Assembly: GCF_003641205.1 (NCBI RefSeq)
Contig: NZ_CP032762.1
Coordinates: 2,480,001-2,544,000, forward strand
From: Rhodococcus sp. P1Y
GTDB taxonomy: Bacteria > Actinomycetota > Actinomycetes > Mycobacteriales > Mycobacteriaceae
Direction of reading: 5' to 3'
Length of the DNA stretch: 64,000 bases
Under the pieces are notes generated by a model, which saw nothing but the letters and a program-made list of their open reading frames with translations, was not told the origin of the DNA and did no database searches. Numbering within the stretch: the stretch's first letter is position 1; every line of letters starts with the position of its first letter. Positions 18,609 through 26,193 of this stretch are shown one piece after another. Made by a program: the position numbers and the translations under genes.

Positions 18609-19787
18609 ATGTTGACGAAGCTCTCCGAAGCGACTTGGCCGACCTCGGGTGGCAAAGCGTCAGTGCTCGGTGTGTTGCTGCGCGAAGGCATGCCAGTGCC
18701 CGACGGGTTCGTCGTGTCAGACGGCGATCAGTCGGTGAGCTCTGTGGCCGCGCACTCCTTTCGTGACGTCGTTGCTCTCGAGCTCCAAGAATTGGGTAAT
18801 CCAATTGTGGCCGTGCGCTCCTCGGCGGCCGGCGAGGACAGTGCGGATGCTTCGGCAGCGGGTCAGTACGAGAGCATCATCGGCGTTCACAGCGTCGATG
18901 ACGTATGCCAGGCCATCGCGACATGTCGGAAATCGGCCCTCGCAGCACGAGTGGGTGACTACTGGAGACGAACCGGTGGCCCGTCGCGCCACGCGCTCGG
19001 CCCGTCGCCCCACACGCCTGGCATGGCGGTGCTCGTGCAACCGGTGATCGAGGCGGATGCGTCGGGAGTCATGTTCACGCCGCAGCGTGGGGGACCGACT
19101 CGGATCGAAGCATCCTGGGGCTTGGGTCTGGCCGTCGTGGGCGGAACGGTTACGCCGGACACCTACGAGGTCACCTCGAACGGAACTATCCGCTGTGTAG
19201 TGGGAAGCAAACAGACCCGGATCGACCTGGATCACGAGCGCGGCGGTGTCGCCACGAGCCTGGTCGCGCCTGACAAGCGCACCGCACGTGCCCTGGACGA
19301 CGCCACGATCACAGCCTTGGTCGACCTGGGAGGTCGTATTGCCACGATGCTCGACGGGCCCCAAGATATCGAGTGGTCCGTCGAAGACGGCGGTGTATGG
19401 ATTCTGCAGGCACGCCCGATCACAGCAGCGCTTCCCGCCAGCAGAGTTCACGGTTCCGCCGACCATGCGGAGGATTTGAACGGCACTCCAGGTTCGCACG
19501 GACAGGTCACGGCGGTAGCGCGGATTGTGCGCAGCCCCTCGGACTTCTCCTCCGTCCACCGAGGCGACATCGTGGTCTGCCCCTACACCGACCCGGCCTG
19601 GACGCCCCTGTTCACCATTGCGGCCGGGGTTGTCACCGAGACCGGCGGCGCACTCTCGCACGCGGCGATCGTCGCCCGTGAGTACGGCATCCCCGCCGTG
19701 CTCGGCGTCGACAGCGCCACTACTCGGATCGAAGACGGCGCACGGATCACGTTGAACGGCACAGCCGGAACGATCACCGTCCTTTGA
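18609..19787 (+). CDS. Compact PEP-synthase/rifampicin-phosphotransferase-like protein (ATP-grasp plus swivelling His domain)
   Basis: A 392-residue member of the PEP-utilising enzyme group. The ATP-binding part (about 1-280) has VRSSAAGEDSADASAAGQYE and IEASWGLGLAVVGG, and closes with DIEWSVEDGGVWILQARPIT. The mobile phosphohistidine domain (about 300-392) carries TETGGALSHAAIVAREYGIP with His351. PEP synthases (about 800 residues) have a further TIM barrel and rifampicin phosphotransferases (about 860) a large drug-binding domain between these two parts; here the two are joined by only about 20 residues. It could phosphorylate a small or protein substrate or need a partner. It is about 1 kb from arr but lacks the rifamycin-associated element. 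Confidence 0.75.
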   Translation: MLTKLSEATWPTSGGKASVLGVLLREGMPVPDGFVVSDGDQSVSSVAAHSFRDVVALELQELGNPIVAVRSSAAGEDSADASAAGQYESIIGVHSVDDVCQAIATCRKSALAARVGDYWRRTGGPSRHALGPSPHTPGMAVLVQPVIEADASGVMFTPQRGGPTRIEASWGLGLAVVGGTVTPDTYEVTSNGTIRCVVGSKQTRIDLDHERGGVATSLVAPDKRTARALDDATITALVDLGGRIATMLDGPQDIEWSVEDGGVWILQARPITAALPASRVHGSADHAEDLNGTPGSHGQVTAVARIVRSPSDFSSVHRGDIVVCPYTDPAWTPLFTIAAGVVTETGGALSHAAIVAREYGIPAVLGVDSATTRIEDGARITLNGTAGTITVL

Positions 19788-19850
19788 CCCGAACCTTGAC
19801 CCCGAGAGAAAGGAGAGCAGGGGCATCGCCATGATGCCCCTGACGCACTC

Positions 19851-20453
19851 ATGGCTACGAGGTATCTCTACATCGCACGCCACGGCGACGCCGACGCGTT
19901 CGGCAACCTCACCGACATCGGACGTGAGCAGGCCCGTTCGCTCGGCAAGCGCTTGGCGCATCTGCCCATCGACGCCGTATGGCATTCGCCGCTTTCGCGG
20001 GCAGCCGACAGCGCCCGAGAGCTGAACATCTTCCTCAGCGGCAGCGCCCCTGTCGGCGACGCGGCCGAGCTGATCGATCACGTGCCCTACGTACCGTCAG
20101 TGGAGGAGACTCCGCCGTCGTGGGTGCCGTTCTTCGACGGCTACGACGCCAAGGAAGCAGCAGCAGGGCACGAGATCGCGAACAGTCTCACTGCGAGATT
20201 CGCTGTACCGCCGGATGGTGACGACAATGTTCACGAAGTTCTCATCACCCACGCATACCCGATCGCGTGGCTCATCCGTCACGCACTGGGCAGCCCGGCG
20301 GTGCGATGGCTCGGACTCGACAGCGCGAACGCGGCGCTGACCGTGATCGAGAACCGACCCGAGCTGCCGCCGAGCGTCGTCATGTTCAACGACATGAGCC
20401 ACCTCCGCCCAGATCTGCGATGGACGGGATTCCCCAAGGCGCTGCGCGCCTGA
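19851..20453 (+). CDS. Histidine phosphatase family protein
   Basis: A 200-residue phosphoglycerate-mutase-fold phosphatase. The phosphohistidine motif is ARHGDADAFG near residues 9-18, followed by LTDIGREQARSLGKRL and HSPLSRAADSA, and the second conserved histidine is in LITHAYPIAWL. The catalytic RHG is intact. It follows the PEP-synthase-like gene by 63 bases in the same direction, so it may be in the same operon and could remove the phosphate that enzyme installs. It is convergent with arr. Substrate unknown. Confidence 0.8.
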   Translation: MATRYLYIARHGDADAFGNLTDIGREQARSLGKRLAHLPIDAVWHSPLSRAADSARELNIFLSGSAPVGDAAELIDHVPYVPSVEETPPSWVPFFDGYDAKEAAAGHEIANSLTARFAVPPDGDDNVHEVLITHAYPIAWLIRHALGSPAVRWLGLDSANAALTVIENRPELPPSVVMFNDMSHLRPDLRWTGFPKALRA

Positions 20454-20492
20454 ACGTGCCTACAGCACACAGGGATTGAACAGGAGGGGGGA

Positions 20493-20930
20493 CTAGTCGT
20501 AGATGACGTCGGCTCCCGTTCGCCGCAGCTCTTCCAGGCCTGCCCGGAACTCGCGGAGATACTCGGGGGAGTGCCCGACCCAATCATGGATCTCCCCAGC
20601 GACTTTCACTGGGTGAGGGCTTCGAAACGACTGAGTCGGGTTGCCGGGAAACTTCTTGTCGGTGACATTTGGGTCGTCTTCGACGTCGCCGTCAGGTTCG
20701 ACGACGTACACGCGAGGACGTCCCGTCCCGGTTGCCATCTCGGCTGCAAGAACCGCGTTGTCCAACACTTTCGTCATGTAGACGTTGTTCGAGATGAGCT
20801 CGGAACGGTAGTTGGAGCGATACCCCGGGGTGAGGAAGTCCCCAACCCGCAAGTCGGCTTTGGTGCCGTGGAAATACGCACCCGACTCATGCACCTGGAA
20901 CTGCGGGGGTGTGTCTGCCATGTCTGCCAT
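20493..20930 (-). CDS. arr: Rifampicin ADP-ribosyltransferase Arr
   Basis: A 145-residue Arr protein. It has FHGTKADLRVGD, the region EDDPNVTDKKFPGNPTQSFR and GEIHDWVG, which are hallmark blocks of the family. His21, Tyr51 and Asp86 align with the catalytic His19, Tyr49 and Asp84 described for the mycobacterial enzyme. It transfers ADP-ribose from NAD to the C23 hydroxyl of rifamycins, inactivating the drug. The ATG at 20930 was chosen because GAAGGGG lies six bases upstream; the frame begins at 20945. A rifamycin-associated element lies about 50 bases upstream, so induction by rifamycins is expected. Confidence 0.95.
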   Translation of the reverse strand: MADMADTPPQFQVHESGAYFHGTKADLRVGDFLTPGYRSNYRSELISNNVYMTKVLDNAVLAAEMATGTGRPRVYVVEPDGDVEDDPNVTDKKFPGNPTQSFRSPHPVKVAGEIHDWVGHSPEYLREFRAGLEELRRTGADVIYD

Positions 20931-20981
20931 CGAAAACCCCTTCATGAAAGTGATGTGCCGAGCGATTGTGCACGCTTCAGG

Positions 20982-21000
20982 GGGCCTTGCCGCAAGACCC
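20982..21000 (-). promoter_or_regulatory. Rifamycin-associated element (RAE) upstream of arr
   Basis: On the minus strand the 19 bases read GGGTCTTGCGGCAAGGCCC. The RAE consensus as I recall it from the actinobacterial literature is GGGGCTTGCGGCAAGGCCC, a match of 18 of 19. The core CTTGC-G-GCAAG is a perfect palindrome. TTGCGG inside it could serve as a -35 with TGCACA 17 bases on as a weak -10. Its orientation and distance fit arr. Confidence 0.88.
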
Positions 21001-21070
21001 CATCACACAGTTACAGTGAAGTGGGATTGAAACGGCGCGTGTGCGGTCTGATTCGTCCGCATCCGGGGGT

Positions 21071-21076
21071 TAGGCT
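21071..21076 (+). promoter_or_regulatory. Candidate leaderless -10 element
   Basis: TAGGCT (TANNNT) lies six bases before the ATG at 21083, and there is no ribosome site. This is the pattern of a leaderless actinobacterial promoter. The element is about 70 bases from the RAE of the divergent arr gene. Confidence 0.4.
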
Positions 21077-21082
21077 GCGGAC

Positions 21083-21499
21083 ATGGTGCGATCAGCATGG
21101 TGGGTATTGGCCGTTGCCGCGGTGGCCCTCACCGCGTGGAACGCGACGTCGTTGACCATGTTCGACATGTCGATGTCATGCTCGAAAATCGGCGAGGGCA
21201 GCTCCTACCAGTGCAGTGACCGAGCCATCGACGTACTGGGAGTGTGGCCACTTGTCGGCGTAGGTCTAACGCTCGCGTCGCCACCGGTGGTGGCGGCGAT
21301 CGCACTGCGCAAGTGGGTTTCCTGGTTGGCCGTCGCCGTTCTCGTGAGCTTGTTTGTCGCCGGTGTACTGCGTATCACCGCCGACTCGTACACGAGTCTC
21401 TTTATCTTCGCTCTTCCTATGGCCGTCCTCGGATCGATCATCGCGGCCTTTCAGCGAACTGTTCCACGACCCACAGTTGGTCCGGCCGCGCTAGCCTGA
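21083..21499 (+). CDS. Small integral membrane protein, function unknown
   Basis: A 138-residue protein with about four hydrophobic segments: residues 5-22, 50-72, 77-95 and 103-122. Two cysteines in the first external loop (CSKIGEGSSYQCSD) could form a disulphide. It ends with a short Pro-rich tail. It is divergent from arr across the RAE region and convergent with another small membrane protein. I do not recognise the family; a link to rifamycin response is only positional. Confidence 0.6.
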   Translation: MVRSAWWVLAVAAVALTAWNATSLTMFDMSMSCSKIGEGSSYQCSDRAIDVLGVWPLVGVGLTLASPPVVAAIALRKWVSWLAVAVLVSLFVAGVLRITADSYTSLFIFALPMAVLGSIIAAFQRTVPRPTVGPAALA

Positions 21500-21525
21500 G
21501 GACCGTTCGCCAGAGCGCTCGCCCA

Positions 21526-21873
21526 TCAGGAACGCCGACGGATCGGCCAAGGTAGCCCCACTGCGATCAACGCAACGGCGAGCACGCACAGAAGAAGTAC
21601 CCCGAAATTGTCGAGTGCAATAACCGGATCGTTCCGCGAGTAGCGGACTTGCTCGTTGTAGTAACTCTGTCCGGTTTGGAACACGGCCAGCATCGCCAGA
21701 ACAATCGCTGCCGGCCTGTTCCTCCATCGAGTGGACATCAACGCGACGGCCATGACCAGTTCGATCGCGGCCATTACCGCGTACGCAATCCACAAGGACG
21801 TATCGAATGTGGACAGGCCCGTGAAAGACACCCAGGCGATGGCGCAGAGCACGACGACAGCGATCGCCTTCAA
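21526..21873 (-). CDS. Small integral membrane protein, function unknown
   Basis: A 115-residue protein with four predicted membrane segments: residues 1-20, 26-46, 55-72 and 88-107. The connecting loop YYNEQVRYSRNDPVI is charged and aromatic. It ends in PIRRRS, a positive-inside tail. No family was recognised. It is convergent with the previous membrane protein (26 bases between stops) and faces the gene at 22120 across a 246-base region containing a strong dyad. Confidence 0.6.
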   Translation of the reverse strand: MKAIAVVVLCAIAWVSFTGLSTFDTSLWIAYAVMAAIELVMAVALMSTRWRNRPAAIVLAMLAVFQTGQSYYNEQVRYSRNDPVIALDNFGVLLLCVLAVALIAVGLPWPIRRRS

Positions 21874-21964
21874 GATGTGCGGCGCATGTCAAGCCCGTGA
21901 CGTGCCAATACAATTGCACTCATCACATGATCCTCTCACGGACGCATGGTACGAACTGCCCTGA

Positions 21965-21994
21965 CGTTCACTACCGGCCAACTGGTAGTGAACG
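21965..21994. promoter_or_regulatory. Perfect dyad operator with 11-base arms
   Basis: CGTTCACTACC at 21965-21975 and GGTAGTGAACG at 21984-21994 are exact inverted repeats around an eight-base centre. The site lies 92 bases upstream of the minus-strand gene start at 21873 and 126 bases before the plus-strand gene at 22120. No U-tract follows and no gene ends here, so an operator is more likely than a terminator. No regulator gene adjoins it. Confidence 0.6.
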
Positions 21995-22119
21995 AGTAGC
22001 GCAACCGGTAACGCACATGTCATGAAACCTTCAATGCATCCGGGCCCGAGCTGCGTCAAAGTTCTTCTTGTCACCTTGTTCCGCCGGGGATCCGGCACAA
22101 CAGAAGAAAGAAGAACATC

Positions 22120-22686
22120 ATGAGTGCAACTCCCCGTCCCGACCTGCAGCTCTCGCACGCGGTGGTCACAGCTGATGTCACCGCACCGTACGAGCACGTC
22201 GATATCGAGCAGTGGCTCAAAACCCTTCCCACGCACGAGTACCAGCGCTGTGCCCCCGGTGATCACAAGGCAGCCGGCTACACCGTCGACGACGACGGCA
22301 CCCCGATGTCGATCAACGTCGAGATGATCGGCACCGGCCTGGTCATCCAGCAGTACCGTTTCGAGGTCGCAAGCAAGCACTACTGCAAGATGGTGTCGAT
22401 CTCCGACGTCTTCTCTGCCGCGGGATGGACAACGACACAGGTGATTTGGGAGCTGGGCATCGAACAGCTCGACGGTGACAATCTGCGCTACATCAACACC
22501 GTCACCTCCCACCCCACCGAGGAATTCCTCGAATTCATCACCGCCAGTGGCCAGAGCTTCGAAGACGCAGCGGCAGCACGCCAGAAGGCCTCGGGGCAGC
22601 ATTGCGAACTCGAAACCCCGCACTACGCTCAGAGCATCGCCAACTACGCCAAGGCTCGCGCCGCCGAAGCGTCCGTCAACGCCTGA
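22120..22686 (+). CDS. Conserved-looking protein of unknown function (188 aa)
   Basis: A soluble 188-residue protein without signal or membrane segments. It starts with TPYEHVDIEQW-like strands (actual TAPYEHVDIEQWL, about 20-32) and has an alternating pattern suggesting a beta-rich fold, with HYCKMVSISDVFS in the centre and an acidic helical C-terminus ending in YAKARAAEASVNA. A lipid-binding START/SRPBCC-like fold is one possibility, but no diagnostic motif supports it. AGAAAGAAG precedes the ATG. Codon use is strongly C-biased at third positions, as in well expressed genes. Confidence 0.6.
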   Translation: MSATPRPDLQLSHAVVTADVTAPYEHVDIEQWLKTLPTHEYQRCAPGDHKAAGYTVDDDGTPMSINVEMIGTGLVIQQYRFEVASKHYCKMVSISDVFSAAGWTTTQVIWELGIEQLDGDNLRYINTVTSHPTEEFLEFITASGQSFEDAAAARQKASGQHCELETPHYAQSIANYAKARAAEASVNA

Positions 22687-22725
22687 CGCCGAGGGCACGA
22701 ACGCCCGTCGCCGACACAGCTAGTT

Positions 22726-22800
22726 CCGGGCACCACCGATGGGACAGCGGGCCGCCTGCTCGCACGGAAGAGTCAGTGCATCCCTCGGTTCGGTGCCCGG
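22726..22800. repeat. Imperfect inverted repeat between 22120 and 22853 genes
   Basis: CCGGGCACC at 22726-22734 pairs with GGTGCCCGG at 22792-22800, and further pairing extends inward (ACCGA with TCGGT, GGGA with TCCC). The loop is about 40 bases. It may be a terminator of the first gene or an RNA structure preceding the second. Confidence 0.4.
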
Positions 22801-22852
22801 CTGATCAGCACCACCGACTTCAGCATCGACTACGTTCGAAACGAGGCATGAC

Positions 22853-23305
22853 ATGGCGCTCTCCCAGAAAGATCTGATCGGCGCGTGGACCTTCGAAAGT
22901 GCCGTCGAAGTGTTCGACGACGGTGAACGTCGACCCGAGTTCGGACCGCATGCTGCCGGTTACCTCTCGTACAGCCCGAATGGGATCGTCTTGGCTGTCC
23001 TGGGAAACATGGAGCGACCACGGAGCGGCGCAACCGATCCGCAGCGAGCATCCGACGCGCAACTCGTCCACATGGCCCAGGGGTTTATCGCGTACGCCGG
23101 TCCATTCACTGTGGACTCGGACAGCGGCACCGTTACGCACCACATCGAGGTCGCACTGTTCACCGATTGGCAGGGCGCGCCGCAAGAGCGCTCGGTCCGA
23201 ATCGAGGGTGACCGGTTGAGCATCATCGGTTCACCGCGAACCGCGCCGGACGAACGCCGCTTCCATGTCGAACTGGAGTGGCAGCGTTGTTCGCGGAAAC
23301 AGTGA
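22853..23305 (+). CDS. Lipocalin-like domain protein
   Basis: A 150-residue protein with a lipocalin-like pattern: the N-terminal LIGAWTFESAVEVFDDG strand with the Gly-x-Trp typical of the family, GYLSYSPNGIVLAVL in the second quarter, and HHIEVALFTDW later. Proteins with this domain bind small hydrophobic molecules or act as small-molecule isomerases or cyclases; none has a shared catalytic motif visible here. The ATG at 22853 follows GAGG by eight bases. It lies downstream of the unknown 188-residue protein and may share its transcript. Confidence 0.6.
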   Translation: MALSQKDLIGAWTFESAVEVFDDGERRPEFGPHAAGYLSYSPNGIVLAVLGNMERPRSGATDPQRASDAQLVHMAQGFIAYAGPFTVDSDSGTVTHHIEVALFTDWQGAPQERSVRIEGDRLSIIGSPRTAPDERRFHVELEWQRCSRKQ

Positions 23306-23785
23306 AGCCGTCTCCGGCAATCTGAGAATCCGAAAAGCGTCCGCGAACCAAAGCCTGCCGGAAGGTGCGGACTCGACTCACACCCCGATCGTTCCCGGCA
23401 TCACAGTGCATCCAAGACATGGCAAGGGTCTGACCTGTCATAGGGCATCCCGGATGGCTGCTTGTCGGATTCGGGGACGCGTGATGGTGCGCGGCGATTC
23501 GCGGGGCCACGGAAGGCCGGGCGTACGGTTGACGCGTGAACATCTCCCGAGCGAGGAGGGCGTGACCGTGGTGGCGTAATTCCGGTCAGCAAACCGCTGG
23601 CAAACGGTCCGAAATTTTCGAAATCGTCGAAACCGGGTGCTCATGGCGGGTTCGAGGTGGATCGAGGTCGGCCTCGGTGTCGCTGAGTGGACCTTTCGCA
23701 TGGCGATGAGGTGAATATCTCCCCACACTGTTTGCTATTCGACGGCGCTCGTCGTCCTTTGTGTTCGCAGGAGGAGTTGAAATCT
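23306..23785. other. 480-base intergenic region before the APC permease
   Basis: No gene is supported here: the frames crossing it (for example 23265-23579) have poor protein character. Near 23611-23621 there is a perfect short palindrome CGAAA-T-TTTCG, followed at 23617-23633 by TTTCG and CGAAA seven bases apart. These overlapping dyads are good operator candidates for the permease gene. The AGGAGG ribosome site of that gene lies at about 23769. Confidence 0.4.
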
Positions 23786-25234
23786 ATGGTGCCACGTACG
23801 CAGAACAGTGCATCCACGACTGAGGGGCAGACCGAGCTCGCGCAGGGGAGCCTGAATGTCGCGCACATCGTGTTCATGGTGATGGCCACGGTTGCGCCCG
23901 CCGGAGGCGCGGTCGCGATTCTGCCCCTTGCGATCGGATTGGGGGTAGGTGTCGGTACACCAGGAATGTACGTTTTCGTGCTGGTGATCATGCTCCTGTT
24001 CGCCGTCGGCTTCACGCGGATGGTTCCCTATGTGCAGAACGCCGGAGCCTTCTTCGCCTACATCGTGCGAGGTCTGGGACGGCCTGTCGGCTTGGCCGGT
24101 GCCTACATTGCTACAAGTGCCTATATCGCACTGGCATGCGCCACCAGTGGCGCGATGGGTTTCTTCGCGGCCGGTAGTGCCAACAAGATTTTCGGTATCG
24201 ATCTTCCGTGGTGGGTGTACACCCTGGTGGGTCTTGTCATCGTGTTCCTGCTCGGCTATCGCAAGATCACGCTTGCCGCAGGCGTACTCGGAGTTGCCCT
24301 CGTCGTCGAGCTGGTGGTCATTCTGGTGCTCGACGTCGCGATTATCGCGCAAAACGGATTCGGCAGCCTTCCATTGGAATCGTTCAGCCCCAGTCAGGTT
24401 TTCGTTCCCGGAGCCATCGGCGTCGCGATGATCTTCGCCTTCTCGTGCTACCAGGGTTTCGAAGGAACAGCGATCTACGCGGAGGAGGCACGCGATCCGA
24501 AACGCACCGTTCCTCGTGCGACGTACATTTCGATGGGGTGCATTGGCTTCTTCTTCGTCCTGACGTCCTGGGCCTTCCTGGCCAGTTCGAGTGGCGCCAC
24601 CGCCGCGGCCGCCGCGAGCCCGGGCACATTCGTCTACGACCTCAGTGACGAGTTCGTCGGTTCCGCGTGGACGACAACACTCGAGGCGTTGATCGTGACG
24701 AGTTGCTTCGCCGGAGTGCTTGCCTTCCACAACGCAGCGTCACGGTACCTGTTCGCACTGGGCCGGGATGGTTTCTTGCCGCGGCCCATGCGCACCCTGC
24801 ATCCGCGCCATCAGTCGCCGGTGGTTGCCGGTTCGACGAGTTATGTGATCGAGACGGTGGTCGTCATAGCCTTCGCAGTCGCCGGGCTCAACCCTTTGAC
24901 GACTCTCACGTCCGCGCTGACCGGTTTCGGAGCGGTCGGTCTGATGGTCCTGATCACCACGACATCTCTGGCAGTGTTGGTGTTCTTCGCTCGGCAACGT
25001 CAATTCGGTTGGGGTAAAACGGTTGCGCCGGCCCTGGCGCTGATCGGTTTCGGAGCAATCACGTATTTCGCGCTCTCCAATTTTCCGGCCATCACCGGGA
25101 CCGATTCGGTGATCATCAATGGTCTGCCGTTGCTGCATCTCGCGACGATAGTGGTGGCAATCGGGGTTGCGCTGTATGCACGCAAGAACCGGCAGGAAAC
25201 CTACGCGAATATGGGACGAACCCTTGTCGACTGA
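23786..25234 (+). CDS. APC family amino acid/polyamine permease
   Basis: A 482-residue permease with about 12 to 14 hydrophobic segments. The APC superfamily pattern is seen in LNVAHIVFMVMATVAPAGG for TM1, the conserved FSCYQGFEG and EEARDPKRTVPRA in the TM6-TM7 region, and AASRYLFALGRDG with HPRHQSPVVA in the loop after TM8. Such permeases import amines, polyamines or amino acids by proton symport. The ATG at 23786 follows AGGAGG. It overlaps the next gene slightly, so uptake and the following hydrolase are coupled. Proximity to a copper amine oxidase suggests a primary amine as substrate. Confidence 0.88.
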   Translation: MVPRTQNSASTTEGQTELAQGSLNVAHIVFMVMATVAPAGGAVAILPLAIGLGVGVGTPGMYVFVLVIMLLFAVGFTRMVPYVQNAGAFFAYIVRGLGRPVGLAGAYIATSAYIALACATSGAMGFFAAGSANKIFGIDLPWWVYTLVGLVIVFLLGYRKITLAAGVLGVALVVELVVILVLDVAIIAQNGFGSLPLESFSPSQVFVPGAIGVAMIFAFSCYQGFEGTAIYAEEARDPKRTVPRATYISMGCIGFFFVLTSWAFLASSSGATAAAAASPGTFVYDLSDEFVGSAWTTTLEALIVTSCFAGVLAFHNAASRYLFALGRDGFLPRPMRTLHPRHQSPVVAGSTSYVIETVVVIAFAVAGLNPLTTLTSALTGFGAVGLMVLITTTSLAVLVFFARQRQFGWGKTVAPALALIGFGAITYFALSNFPAITGTDSVIINGLPLLHLATIVVAIGVALYARKNRQETYANMGRTLVD

Positions 25235-26075
25235 ATCCGTGCTCGACGACACCGCACCACGCGTGCGCTTCGGCTACGTCGATACCCCGCTCGGACAACT
25301 GCACTACGCAGAAGCGGGAGTCGAGGGTATCCCGCTGATCTGCCTGCACCAGACCCCGCGCTCGTGCGACGAATTCGCTGAGTTGATGCCCCTCGTCGGG
25401 CCGTTCCGTCGCATCATCGCCATGGACATGTACGGGTTCGGCCAATCAGCCAAGCCCGTCGGGCCGCAGACGATCGAGCAGTACGCGTCAGGCGTGCTGC
25501 ACCTGGCCGACGCGTTGGGTCTCGAACACTTCTCGGTGATGGGTCACCACACCGGGGCCGTGGTCGCGGTAGAGGTTGCCAGTGCCGCACCGGGTCGGGT
25601 GAAGTCGGTGATCCTGTCGTCTCCGTCGTACACCGGGTCCGAATATCGTGCCGGCCACGCTGACGGCCCAGGGGTTGATGTCGCGGAAATCGACCTGCAC
25701 GGTGGCCACCTCACGACGTGGTGGGGACAGCGCGAACCGTACTATCCGCCGAATCGTCCGGACCTACTCGATCGTTTCGTACGCGATGCGCTTGCGCCAG
25801 GAGTGGATCCGGCTGAGGGGCATATCGCCTGTTCGCGGTACGTCATGGAAGATCGCATCGGTCAGGTGACGGCTCCGGTTCTGATCCTCGGTGGAGACGC
25901 AGACCCGTTCTCCTTCCCCGATGTCGATGTCGTGCGAGACAGCCTCGTGCGTGCAGCGACGGTCGACATCGTGGTCGTCGAGGGAGGCACCATTCCCATG
26001 TTGGAGCAACTCCCGACACCTGTTGCCGCCGCTGTAATCGGCTTTCTCGATACGCACACGCCCGAGGGTCGCTGA
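25224..26075 (+). CDS. Alpha/beta-hydrolase-fold protein with degenerate catalytic triad
   Basis: A protein of about 283 residues with the alpha/beta hydrolase order: ICLHQTPRSCDEF as the oxyanion region, MGHHTGAVVAVEV at the nucleophile elbow, and ILGGDADPFSFPD at the acid position. The residue expected to be Ser, Cys or Asp is His109 (GHHTG), and the catalytic histidine position near the end reads EGGTIPMLEQ with Thr256. The acid is intact but the other two members are replaced, so ordinary ester hydrolysis is unlikely. The start is uncertain: TTG at 25224 overlaps the permease stop, GTG at 25239 or the upstream frame from 25167 are alternatives. Confidence 0.75.
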   Translation: MSTESVLDDTAPRVRFGYVDTPLGQLHYAEAGVEGIPLICLHQTPRSCDEFAELMPLVGPFRRIIAMDMYGFGQSAKPVGPQTIEQYASGVLHLADALGLEHFSVMGHHTGAVVAVEVASAAPGRVKSVILSSPSYTGSEYRAGHADGPGVDVAEIDLHGGHLTTWWGQREPYYPPNRPDLLDRFVRDALAPGVDPAEGHIACSRYVMEDRIGQVTAPVLILGGDADPFSFPDVDVVRDSLVRAATVDIVVVEGGTIPMLEQLPTPVAAAVIGFLDTHTPEGR

Positions 26076-26085
26076 CCGTAAACAA

Positions 26086-26138
26086 AAGAAGCTGCGAACG
26101 TTGGTGTGCGGAGAGCACATCAGCGTTCGCAGCTTCTT
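26086..26138. terminator. Bidirectional intrinsic terminator
   Basis: A perfect 15-base stem (AAGAAGCTGCGAACG at 26086-26100 with its complement at 26124-26138) is extended inward by TGGTGTGC/GCACATCA with one G-U pair. The A-rich side gives a short T-run on each strand. It lies between the convergent stops at 26075 and 26194. Confidence 0.88.
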
Positions 26139-26193
26139 TACGTCGGTGGGCGAGCACGTGCCCGCCCACCGCACTCCGAGGAATCGGTTCAGG

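Noticed and set aside
18609-19787. Annotation as rifampicin phosphotransferase
   Set aside because: The ATP and phosphohistidine domains fit, but the large drug-binding domain is absent and no rifamycin-associated element precedes the gene.
18717-20081. 454-codon minus-strand frame opposite the PEP-synthase-like gene
   Set aside because: No recognisable domain and it covers two well supported plus-strand genes.
23265-23579. 104-codon plus-strand frame in the gap before the APC permease
   Set aside because: Overlaps the end of the lipocalin-like gene, lacks a ribosome site, and has Arg/His-rich non-protein-like composition.
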